Both the position numbers and the translations under genes were made by a program. Shown in pieces: positions 34,940 through 42,108 of a stretch of 64,000 nucleotides of DNA; within the stretch, counting starts at the first letter, position 1, and each line of letters starts with the position of its first letter. The notes under the pieces were generated by a model. That model saw nothing but the letters and a program-made list of their open reading frames with translations. It ran no database searches and was not told the DNA's origin. The DNA lies in NCBI RefSeq assembly GCF_052055875.1, contig NZ_CP170508.1, forward strand, positions 1,860,001 to 1,924,000. Reading direction: 5' to 3'. Origin of the DNA: Methanosphaerula subterraneus (GTDB lineage: Archaea; Halobacteriota; Methanomicrobia; Methanomicrobiales; Methanospirillaceae).

Positions 34940-36229
34940 TTACAGCCAGGGGGGGCGGACCATCGGGGCCAGCAGGTCGTCGACCGTCTCGGCCCGGCGC
35001 ATCAGGGCTGCCTCGCCACCCCTGACCAGCACCTCGGCGCACCGGGGCCGGCTGTTGTACTGCGAGGACATCGAGAACCCGTAGGCCCCGGTGTCCAGCA
35101 CGGCCACCAGGTCGCCCTCCTGGACGGCCGGCAGCTCCCGGTCCACCGCCAGCAGGTCGCCGGTCTCGCAGATCGGCCCTGCGACCGTGTACGTCCCGGC
35201 CATCGGCTGATCAGCCCGATTGGCCACGACGATCTCGTGATAGGAGTCGTACATCACCGGCCGAATCAGCAGGTTGAACCCGGCGTCTACATTCACGAAC
35301 GTCTTGTGGGCCTTCTTCACCGAGTTGACCGTGGCCAGCAGCACCGTCGAGTCGGCGACCAGGGACCGCCCCGGCTCCACCCAGAGTTCTGGGTGGATGT
35401 TGCACTCCCTGATCCCGGCTAAAAAGACCGGCATCACAGCCGCTGCGTACTCTGCCGGCGACGGCGCTGTCTCGGAGGTGTGGTTGTACGGGATCCCGAG
35501 GCCGCCGCCCAGGTCCAGGAACTCGAGTTTGACCCCGAGGTCGGTGATCTCTTTGGCGATCCTGACCATCACCTCGGCAGCCTTCGCAAAGGGGGCGACG
35601 TCCAGGATCTGCGAGCCGATATGGCAATGGATCCCGACCGGTCGAATATTGTTGCAGGCGAGCGCCTCGGCATAGGCCGCCGGGATCTGCTGGTGCGGGA
35701 TCCCGAACTTGCTGGAGGCGAGGCCGGTGGCGATCTTGGGGTGTGTCGGCACCTCGAGGGCCGGGTTCACCCGAAACGCGATCTCGGCAACCTTCCCGGC
35801 CTCGGCCGCCACCGCGTCGAGCTGGTGGAGCTCGTCGAGCGAGTCCACCGAGACCCGGATCCCGAGCTCGACAGCGAGGGCGAGGTCGGCGAGGGTCTTG
35901 GAGCTGCCATTGAAGAGGAGCTTGTGCGGGTCCATGCCGGCCTTCAGCGCCAGCGCCACCTCCCCGGAGGAGAAGACATCGGCACCGGCCCCTTCAGAGG
36001 CCAGGATCTGGAAGACGGCCAGGTTGCCGTTCGCCTTGGCCGCGTACAGCACCGAGATGTCGGGATAGTACGAGGAGAGGGCGTCCCGGTAGCCCTGCAC
36101 CTGCGTTCGGATCCGGTCCTCGCTGGTCACGTACAGCGGGGTGCCGTACTGCTCGGCCAGGTCCACGCAGTTCTGTTCCCCGATACAGAGGTCGCCACCC
36201 CTGATGCTGAGGTGCGGGGGGAGGATCAT
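34940..36229 (-). CDS. lysA: Diaminopimelate decarboxylase
   Basis: A 429-residue fold III PLP decarboxylase that makes lysine from meso-diaminopimelate. The PLP lysine is K65 in LYAAKANGN. The GGGLGIPY stretch (phosphate binding), HCHIGSQI, and the C-terminal PICETGD (a cysteine at the opposite subunit's active site) and GAYGFSMSSQYNSRPR are all present. It overlaps dapL by 4 nt, giving a lysine pair. Confidence 0.95.
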   Translation of the reverse strand: MILPPHLSIRGGDLCIGEQNCVDLAEQYGTPLYVTSEDRIRTQVQGYRDALSSYYPDISVLYAAKANGNLAVFQILASEGAGADVFSSGEVALALKAGMDPHKLLFNGSSKTLADLALAVELGIRVSVDSLDELHQLDAVAAEAGKVAEIAFRVNPALEVPTHPKIATGLASSKFGIPHQQIPAAYAEALACNNIRPVGIHCHIGSQILDVAPFAKAAEVMVRIAKEITDLGVKLEFLDLGGGLGIPYNHTSETAPSPAEYAAAVMPVFLAGIRECNIHPELWVEPGRSLVADSTVLLATVNSVKKAHKTFVNVDAGFNLLIRPVMYDSYHEIVVANRADQPMAGTYTVAGPICETGDLLAVDRELPAVQEGDLVAVLDTGAYGFSMSSQYNSRPRCAEVLVRGGEAALMRRAETVDDLLAPMVRPPWL

Positions 36230-37374
36230 CGGCTCATCCCCGCGATCCGATCCAGAGCTTCCTGGATCCGCTCCACCTGCCTGGTCAGGGCGAACCTGAC
36301 ATATCCTTCACCCGAAGAGCCGAACCCGAGGCCCGGGGTCGCGACGATCCCTGCCTCGTTCAGCAGCCGGGCCGAAAAGGCCATGCAGTCGTCGACCGGC
36401 ATCCAGACGTAGAAGGTCGCCTTCGGAGCGGTCACCTCGTAGCCGAGGGACCGGAGTCCATTGACGAGCACGTCGCGCCGCTCTTTGTAGACCGCGCATG
36501 CCTCGCCGATACAGTCCTGCGGACCGGAAAGGGCCGCGATCCCGGCGTGCTGAACCGCGTCGAAGACCCCGGAGTCGACGTTGGTCTTCACCCGGCCGAG
36601 GCCGGCGAGGATCTCGGCGTTGCCGACGGCCATCCCGAGCCGCCAGCCGGTCATGTTGAAGGTCTTGGAGAGGGAGTGCATCTCGACACCGACCTCCATC
36701 GCCCCGTCGGCCTCGAGGAACGAGGGGGACCTGTAGCCATCGTACGAGATCTCAGAGTAGGCGTTGTCGGAGACGACGACGATGTTATGCTCACGGGCGA
36801 ACTCGACGACCTCGTCGTAGAACTTCATCGGGGCGACCGCCGAGGTCGGGTTGTTCGGGTAGTTCAGGAAGAGGAGCTTCGCCTTCGCTACGACCTCCTT
36901 TGGGATGTCGTCGAGCACTGGCAGGAACTGCTGATCGGAAGTGAGCGGCATCTCGTGGATCGTCCCCTCGGCAAAGAGGGTCGAGGTCTGGTAGACCGGG
37001 TAGCCCGGGCTCGGGGCCAGCACCACGTCGCCGGGGTTCACGAAAGCCTCGGGGATGTGGGCGATCCCATCCTTCGAGCCCATCAGCGAGAGGATCTGAT
37101 CTTTCGGGTCAAGGGTGACGTTGAACCGGTTCTGGAACCAGTCGGCGACCGCCGAGCGGAACGCCGGCAGCCCGGCGTACGAGGGGTAATGGTGGTTCTT
37201 CGGGTCCCGTGCGGCCGTACAGAGGGCCTCGACGATATGGGGCGGGGTCGGGAGGTCCGGGTCACCGACGCCGAGGTCGATGATGTCGACGCCCTGCTCG
37301 ATCTTCTCTGCCTTCATCGCATCGATACGGGCGAAGAGATAGGGGGGGAGAGAACCCATGCGCTGTGCATACAT
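36226..37374 (-). CDS. dapL: LL-diaminopimelate aminotransferase
   Basis: A 382-residue class I/II PLP aminotransferase. DapL converts tetrahydrodipicolinate straight to LL-diaminopimelate, bypassing the acylated route. The PLP lysine is K237 in SLSKTFNMTGWRLG. SLMGSKDGIAHIPEAFVNPG and LNYPNNPTSAVA are family signatures. A TATA-like GTTAATTATCGG (minus strand, about 37399-37410) would put the transcript start a few nt before the ATG. lysA follows with 4 nt overlap. Diaminopimelate epimerase is not here. Confidence 0.93.
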   Translation of the reverse strand: MYAQRMGSLPPYLFARIDAMKAEKIEQGVDIIDLGVGDPDLPTPPHIVEALCTAARDPKNHHYPSYAGLPAFRSAVADWFQNRFNVTLDPKDQILSLMGSKDGIAHIPEAFVNPGDVVLAPSPGYPVYQTSTLFAEGTIHEMPLTSDQQFLPVLDDIPKEVVAKAKLLFLNYPNNPTSAVAPMKFYDEVVEFAREHNIVVVSDNAYSEISYDGYRSPSFLEADGAMEVGVEMHSLSKTFNMTGWRLGMAVGNAEILAGLGRVKTNVDSGVFDAVQHAGIAALSGPQDCIGEACAVYKERRDVLVNGLRSLGYEVTAPKATFYVWMPVDDCMAFSARLLNEAGIVATPGLGFGSSGEGYVRFALTRQVERIQEALDRIAGMSR

Positions 37375-37548
37375 TGCTGATCTATTGGTGGTTCACCGAT
37401 AATTAACCTGACAGATCAGAGACATCCGCCCGGTGCCGGCCCTCTTCCGATACCGAGCAACATCTTGAAAAACTACGGTGCTGACGGGAGAAGAGAGAGT
37501 CATGGTGGCGGTCAGAGTGGATGAACATCATACGAGGGTCTGGTTTGC

Positions 37549-38418
37549 ATGAGGGTACTGAAAACGATCATCTGCGGTGTCCTCCTCGTCGTCTGCCTCC
37601 TCTACCTTCTCCTGCCCGTCGGCTTTGGAGGGTATGCCTCGCTCCGGTTCCCTTCAGAGGTCGGCGACCCTCCGGCAGGGTTTCAGGAGATCACCCTCAC
37701 CACTCAGGACGGTGTCGGCCTGAAGGGGTGGTACATCCCATCGCAGAATGGGGCGGCGATTCTGCTGCTCCATGGCGGCACCGGGTCACGCGAGAATATC
37801 CGTCCCTATGCCCATATGCTAGCCTATGAGGGCTTTGGTGTGCTCGCCATCGACCTCCGCGGCCATGGAGAGAGCGGCGGGGAGGGGAACGGTTTCGACT
37901 GGGACGGGACGCGCGACGTTGCAGCAGCGGTGGCCTATCTGCAGGAGCAGAACGTCAGCTCAATCGGCGGGCTCGGGACCTCGCTCGGTGGGGAGGTGCT
38001 GCTCGGAGCCGCCTCTGCCCAGCCGGCCCTGAAGGCGATCGTCAGCGACGGGGCGACCCATCGTTCAATCGACGATTACCTGATCCTTCCATCCAGGCAG
38101 AACCTGCTGCGGAGCTGGACGACCAGGCTGATGTACGCCTCGACAGCCGTCTTCACCGGCGACACCCCGCCGGTCACGATCCTCGACTCGGTCACGGCGG
38201 CGCAGGAGACCAGGCTGTTTCTGATCGCAGCAGGCACCGAGGAGCAGGAGATCGAGTACAACACCCGCTTCCTTGAAGCAGCCGGTGACCGGGCGTCCCT
38301 CTGGGTGGTGCCGGGGGCGAAGCATACCGGTGCTTTTTCTGACCGGCCGGAGGAGTATACTGCACAGGTCACCAGGTTCTTCCGGTCGGCCATGAACGTC
38401 AACCCCGCCCCTGCCTGA
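37549..38418 (+). CDS. Alpha/beta hydrolase with N-terminal membrane anchor
   Basis: A 289-residue alpha/beta hydrolase. Residues about 5-25 form a hydrophobic anchor or signal segment, so the domain faces outside. The oxyanion segment LLLHGGTGSRENI, the nucleophile Ser in GLGTSLGGEV (about residue 145), and the final GAKHTGAF His (about residue 261) make up the triad with a likely Asp at about 230. This is a general hydrolase fold; the substrate is unknown. The stop is 44 nt before the cutA start. Confidence 0.82.
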   Translation: MRVLKTIICGVLLVVCLLYLLLPVGFGGYASLRFPSEVGDPPAGFQEITLTTQDGVGLKGWYIPSQNGAAILLLHGGTGSRENIRPYAHMLAYEGFGVLAIDLRGHGESGGEGNGFDWDGTRDVAAAVAYLQEQNVSSIGGLGTSLGGEVLLGAASAQPALKAIVSDGATHRSIDDYLILPSRQNLLRSWTTRLMYASTAVFTGDTPPVTILDSVTAAQETRLFLIAAGTEEQEIEYNTRFLEAAGDRASLWVVPGAKHTGAFSDRPEEYTAQVTRFFRSAMNVNPAPA

Positions 38419-38462
38419 TGGGGAGGGCAGGGTTTAAGTCGCCGGCAGTGTTCTCTCTGTTT

Positions 38463-38798
38463 ATGAGCGACGAAGAGAAGGGTGCGGTCGTGGTCCTCTC
38501 GACCGCACCTGCCAGCGAGGCGGCCGACCTGGCCAGGTACCTGGTCGACCGGCACCTGGCGGCCTGTGTGAACGTGACGCCGGTGCAGTCCTTCTACCGC
38601 TGGGAAGGGGCCGTCCACCACGAGCCCGAAGAGCTTTTGATCATCAAGACCGCCGCCGACCTGGCAGAGCAGGTGACCGCGGCCATCTGCAGCCACCACT
38701 CGTACCAGGTCCCGGAGGTGATCGTCCTGCCGATCATCGGAGGATCGATAACGTACCTCGACTGGATCAGGGAGATGACCGGTGGACCGCCGGCATGA
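38463..38798 (+). CDS. cutA: CutA family divalent-cation tolerance protein
   Basis: A 111-residue CutA, a trimeric ferredoxin-like small protein linked to divalent cation tolerance. Residues ACVNVTPVQSFYRWEG, EELLIIKT and YQVPEVIVLPI are strongly conserved. An upstream frame adds 15 residues; the ATG at 38463 starts with MSDEEK and gives the usual length. It sits after the alpha/beta hydrolase and may be on the same mRNA. Confidence 0.93.
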   Translation: MSDEEKGAVVVLSTAPASEAADLARYLVDRHLAACVNVTPVQSFYRWEGAVHHEPEELLIIKTAADLAEQVTAAICSHHSYQVPEVIVLPIIGGSITYLDWIREMTGGPPA

Positions 38799-38827
38799 TC
38801 CCCTGATCCTGATGTAGAGTGGGACGG

Positions 38828-39460
38828 TCACGGAGGCGGCGCCGGGAAATCCGAGGGTCGTTGCCTCCAGAGCATCGCAAGGCCATGCTCGATGATCTCC
38901 TCCTGAGACATCCCGGTATTCTGGGATTCTATCAGCCTCAGGATCCCGTTGATGATCCGGGAGATCATCACCGCATGGAACTCGAGCGGCAGGTCCTGCA
39001 GGATCCCATCACGGACCGCAGCAGTAGAGAGCTCAAGCATCCATGCACATTCGTCCTGCACCTGCTGCTTCACCTCATCCCCAAGGCTCGGGGAGTTGTA
39101 GAACTGATCCAGAAAGCGGACCTTCTCCGGGTTGGCCACGCCCCATGCGATATATCCCCGCAGACACCGCTCGATCCGCTCCTGTGTCGGGTACGTCGCA
39201 TCGTCGTCGTTGCGGATCACCTCCGCCAGTTCCTTCTTGATCGAGAGGTACACCTGGTCGACGAGGCTGCTCTTATCCGGGAAGTAATGGAAGAGCGTCC
39301 CGGTCGAGACCTTCGCTTCTCTGCTGATCTGTGCGGTCGGTGTGGCATCCACCCCCTGCAGGGTGAAGAGCCGGAGTGCTGTGGCGAGGATCTTCTCCCG
39401 GTTCCCGGATGATCGTCCTGGATCGGATACAGGTGTCCGGCCAGGACTCCCGCGGCTCAT
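38828..39460 (-). CDS. TetR family transcription regulator
   Basis: A 210-residue TetR-like repressor. The helix-turn-helix is at about residues 22-66 (ILATALRLFTLQGVDATP, and GTLFHYFPDKSSLVDQVY). The ligand-binding C-terminal half is all helical and typical in length. It follows the aldo/keto reductase gene by 65 nt on the same strand, and a tandem palindrome precedes that gene. The natural inference is that it represses the reductase operon and itself; the ligand is unknown. Confidence 0.88.
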   Translation of the reverse strand: MSRGSPGRTPVSDPGRSSGNREKILATALRLFTLQGVDATPTAQISREAKVSTGTLFHYFPDKSSLVDQVYLSIKKELAEVIRNDDDATYPTQERIERCLRGYIAWGVANPEKVRFLDQFYNSPSLGDEVKQQVQDECAWMLELSTAAVRDGILQDLPLEFHAVMISRIINGILRLIESQNTGMSQEEIIEHGLAMLWRQRPSDFPAPPP

Positions 39461-39525
39461 GGTCTATCCTCACCCATCATCATGGTCATGTACCTCCAAC
39501 CCTCCGTGAATCTCACGCTCCCCGA

Positions 39526-40728
39526 TTATTCTTTGACCTCAGAAGAGAAGAGCATCCGGGCGAACGGGAGCAGGATCTTCGTGCGGAGCCCGCCCAGGGT
39601 ACTCCCGACATGCTTCAGCTCTGCCGGGATCGCAATCTTCTGGGGACAGGCCTTAGAACACTTCCCACAACTCTGACAGAGGGACGCATCGGCCCTTGTT
39701 CCCGTCATCCCCCCCATCAGCATCATGCCATACGTTCCACGGGTCATGATACGGTTACCCCCCATGGAGTAATCATTGTACATGGAGAAGCACTGCGGGA
39801 TGTTCACCCCGAACGGGCAGGGCATGCAGTAGCCGCAGCCGGTGCACCCCACCTTCATCAGTCGCCGGTACACCCCCGCCACCGCTTCGATCGTCGCCAG
39901 TTCATCGGTTGTCATCGAGCCGGGCAGGGAATCTTCGCAGGTCGCGAGGTTCTCTGCAATGTGCTGCTCGTCGTTCATCCCGGAGAGGACCACCGTCACC
40001 TCCGGGTGGTTCCAGACCCAGCAGAGTGCCCATGCGGCTGCCGACCGCTTCACGTCTGCACGGCCATAGATCTGCTCGATCTCTTTCGGGAGTTTTCCGG
40101 CCAGCATCCCGCCTCGCAGCGGTTCCATAACCATGATGGCGATATCCTTCGATGCCGCGTACAAAAGCCCCTCCGTGCCGGCCTGGTTGGTCTCATCGAG
40201 GAAGTTGTACTGGATCTGGCAGAAGACCCATGGGTAGGCATCGACGATCTCCAGAAAGGTCCGCTGATCCCCGTGGAATGAGAAGCCGGCATTCCGGATC
40301 TTCCCGGCCGCCTTCGCCGATTCCAGAAATTCCAGAACACCGAGGTCCAGCATTCGCTTCCACTGGCCGGCTTCGAGTGAGTGAATCAGGTAATAGTCGA
40401 TGTGGTCGGTCTGGAGCTTCTTCAGCTGGATATCGAGGATCCTGTCCATATCCTCCCTGGTTTTCACATTCCAAGGGGGCAGTTTGGTGGCGAGCTTCAC
40501 CTTCTCCCGGTATCCGCCCTGGAGCGCTCGCCCGAGGAACCGTTCGCTCTCCCCACCATGGTAGGGAGCCGCGGTATCGATGTAGTTCACGCCCTGATCG
40601 ATGGCATTACGGATCTGTCGGGTGGCCCGTTCTTCGTCGATACTGCCTCTCTTCGTTGGAAGACGCATGGCTCCAAAGCCTAAAGCGGATAATTGATCGC
40701 CATTCCTGGGTACTCGCCGGTATTGCAC
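39526..40728 (-). CDS. Aldo/keto reductase with C-terminal [4Fe-4S] domain
   Basis: A 400-residue fusion. Residues about 1-290 are an aldo/keto reductase barrel with NYIDTAAPYHGGESE (catalytic Asp and Tyr), LATKLPPW (Lys) and YLIHSLE (His). Residues about 295-380 carry eight cysteines in two ferredoxin-like clusters, CTGCGYCMPCP and CQSCGKCSKACP. The start at 40728 (GTG) fits the family N-terminus; GTG at 40737 is the alternative. It leads an operon with tetR and has a tandem palindromic operator upstream. Confidence 0.88.
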   Translation of the reverse strand: MQYRRVPRNGDQLSALGFGAMRLPTKRGSIDEERATRQIRNAIDQGVNYIDTAAPYHGGESERFLGRALQGGYREKVKLATKLPPWNVKTREDMDRILDIQLKKLQTDHIDYYLIHSLEAGQWKRMLDLGVLEFLESAKAAGKIRNAGFSFHGDQRTFLEIVDAYPWVFCQIQYNFLDETNQAGTEGLLYAASKDIAIMVMEPLRGGMLAGKLPKEIEQIYGRADVKRSAAAWALCWVWNHPEVTVVLSGMNDEQHIAENLATCEDSLPGSMTTDELATIEAVAGVYRRLMKVGCTGCGYCMPCPFGVNIPQCFSMYNDYSMGGNRIMTRGTYGMMLMGGMTGTRADASLCQSCGKCSKACPQKIAIPAELKHVGSTLGGLRTKILLPFARMLFSSEVKE

Positions 40729-41072
40729 TGGTATCACTCTCGTTGCCCGGGTTCAGACTCCCAGACCCAACTAGACTGATCAGTCTAGACTGATCAGTCA
40801 GTATGATAGATTCTGTATATAATCCTGATGATCCTGACTCAGAAGACCCTGTACGAGGAGTCTGGATGCGACGGGTCACGAAAGACCCCTGGCTTGATCC
40901 GGCGTGAAGTTGGAGTCTGAAGAAAGCAGGATTACTCCGGGCCCGCACCCCCGCAGAACAGAAGAGAGGTGAGTATTATCCCTTCCCCCGCGATACTAGA
41001 GTAGGATACCCGGATAATCTTTCGGACAGCGGCGGACGCTGCCCTGGACAGACCCGGATCTGGAGTGCTGCA
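40729..41072. other. 344-nt intergenic region with operator and promoters
   Basis: The gap between the reductase and DUF1890 has no gene. Its left part holds the tandem palindrome (40771-40799) and the TATA-like box for the reductase (40815-40825, minus strand). The right part leads to the DUF1890 gene, with no clear TATA box seen. Confidence 0.5.
40771..40801. promoter_or_regulatory. Tandem palindromic operator for the aldo/keto reductase-TetR operon
   Basis: An 18-bp perfect palindrome (40771-40788, CTAGACTGATCAGTCTAG) is followed 14 nt later, centre to centre, by a second, 12-bp palindrome (40788-40799, GACTGATCAGTC) sharing the same core. A minus-strand TATA-like ATTATATACAG (40815-40825) lies upstream, so the expected transcript start falls inside the repeats. 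This is the classical layout of a repressor site, and tetR is the last gene of the operon it would control. Confidence 0.75.
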
Positions 41073-41543
41073 ATGGATACAGATACCACCACAGGAGAGA
41101 ACGCACCGACCGCACTGATCCTGCTCGGGTGCCCGCAGGTACCGGTGCAGACCAGTGTCGCGATCTACCTCTGCCACGCCCTCAAAGCGCACGGGATTTC
41201 ACCCACCATCGCCGGGACCACCTCAGCCAGAAAACTGATCGACGTCGCCGACCCCGAGGGGCATTATATCGGGGCCTCCATCGACCTCGACGCCTGCATC
41301 GCAGCAATAGCGGAGAAGGAGCGTGACTTCGACCAGGTCTTCGTCTTCGTCCACAACGACGGCGGGGTCTCGTATGCCGGCACCATCTCGGCCATCTCCA
41401 GCGGGAGGCTGATCGCCGTCGTCTATGGCGAACATGCCGAGGAGGTGGCGGCTACGATCACCTTCCCCTGCGAGAAGGTCGTCGCCAAGGCCGTCCACAA
41501 TCCGATGCCGCTCGTCCATAAGTTAAAGGAGGTTCTGCAATGA
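41073..41543 (+). CDS. DUF1890 protein (methanogen-specific)
   Basis: A 156-residue soluble protein of the DUF1890 family, known mainly from methanogens and without a proven function. The visible pattern is alpha/beta (residues ALILLGCPQVPVQTSVAIYL and the alternating strand-helix units that follow). It overlaps the DUF1894 gene by 4 nt; this pair is typically adjacent in methanogen genomes, suggesting one shared task. The start at 41073 is the only reasonable one. Confidence 0.82.
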   Translation: MDTDTTTGENAPTALILLGCPQVPVQTSVAIYLCHALKAHGISPTIAGTTSARKLIDVADPEGHYIGASIDLDACIAAIAEKERDFDQVFVFVHNDGGVSYAGTISAISSGRLIAVVYGEHAEEVAATITFPCEKVVAKAVHNPMPLVHKLKEVLQ

Positions 41544-41824
41544 GCTGTATCGAGAATATCAATTACGAGATCCTCATCCAGGGGGCCTCGTTCAAGGAGA
41601 GCAGCGAGTACATCAGGGCGCACTTCACCGAGTACTACGAGGTGCAGCCCGGGTATCGGCTCTTTGAGAACTACCTGATCGGGGTGCCCCCGGTCACCAT
41701 CGGGGTCGAGGGGGACGATGTGATCTTCCCGTACACCAAGCCCTGCCGCGGCACCTTCCTCCTCCGGGCCGAAGGAAAGGAGGAGATCGAGAAACTCCGG
41801 GCTTTACCGAAGCAGAAGCGTTGA
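41540..41824 (+). CDS. DUF1894 protein (methanogen-specific)
   Basis: A 94-residue protein of the DUF1894 family, which is restricted to methanogens and of unknown function. It starts inside the last 4 nt of the DUF1890 gene, so the two are translated together. The core includes GYRLFENYLIGVPPVTIGVEG and FPYTKPCRGTFLLR. A T7 run at 41846-41852 ends the unit. Confidence 0.82.
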   Translation: MSCIENINYEILIQGASFKESSEYIRAHFTEYYEVQPGYRLFENYLIGVPPVTIGVEGDDVIFPYTKPCRGTFLLRAEGKEEIEKLRALPKQKR

Positions 41825-41845
41825 AGTGAAGAGACGCTGCATTTC

Positions 41846-41852
41846 TTTTTTT
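41846..41852 (+). terminator. Oligo-T terminator after DUF1894
   Basis: Seven T lie 22 nt after the DUF1894 stop, before the hairpin-rich gap. Confidence 0.45.
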
Positions 41853-41866
41853 ACGGGATTATTGTC

Positions 41867-42093
41867 GAAAACCTGACAGTTGATACCTGCCAGGTTTTCT
41901 CAAATTCCAGTTCTCCCGTAAGGGAGAAGCGGTAATCCCCAAAATAGACCAATTTCCAACTCTACGATTGGTCAAGGATGGTGTGTTCAATACGGTAATC
42001 CAAAAAGGTCGACGCCAGCCGCTGGCCAATACAGGCCAGGCCCTGGCATCAAGAAGTTTGGGGGGCGTAGTGCCCCCGATAAAAGAATCGGGG
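41867..42093. repeat. Cluster of perfect inverted repeats in the DUF1894-thermosome gap
   Basis: At least five perfect or near-perfect hairpins lie in this 227-nt non-coding stretch. GAAAACCTG (41867-41875) pairs with CAGGTTTTC (41891-41899). TTCTCCC (41911-41917) pairs with GGGAGAA (41922-41928) around a GTAA loop, a GNRA form. GACCAAT (41947-41953) pairs with ATTGGTC (41967-41973). GGGGGC and GCCCCC (about 42061-42077) form another, and CCCCGAT (42074-42080) pairs with ATCGGGG (42087-42093). It could encode a structured RNA, a terminator cluster or a remnant of a repeat family. Confidence 0.6.
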
Positions 42094-42108
42094 TAGAGGG
42101 GTGGACCT

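Noticed and set aside
37387..37397. Short inverted repeat GGTG-GTT-CACC before dapL
   Set aside because: Only four bases per arm; too short to separate from chance.
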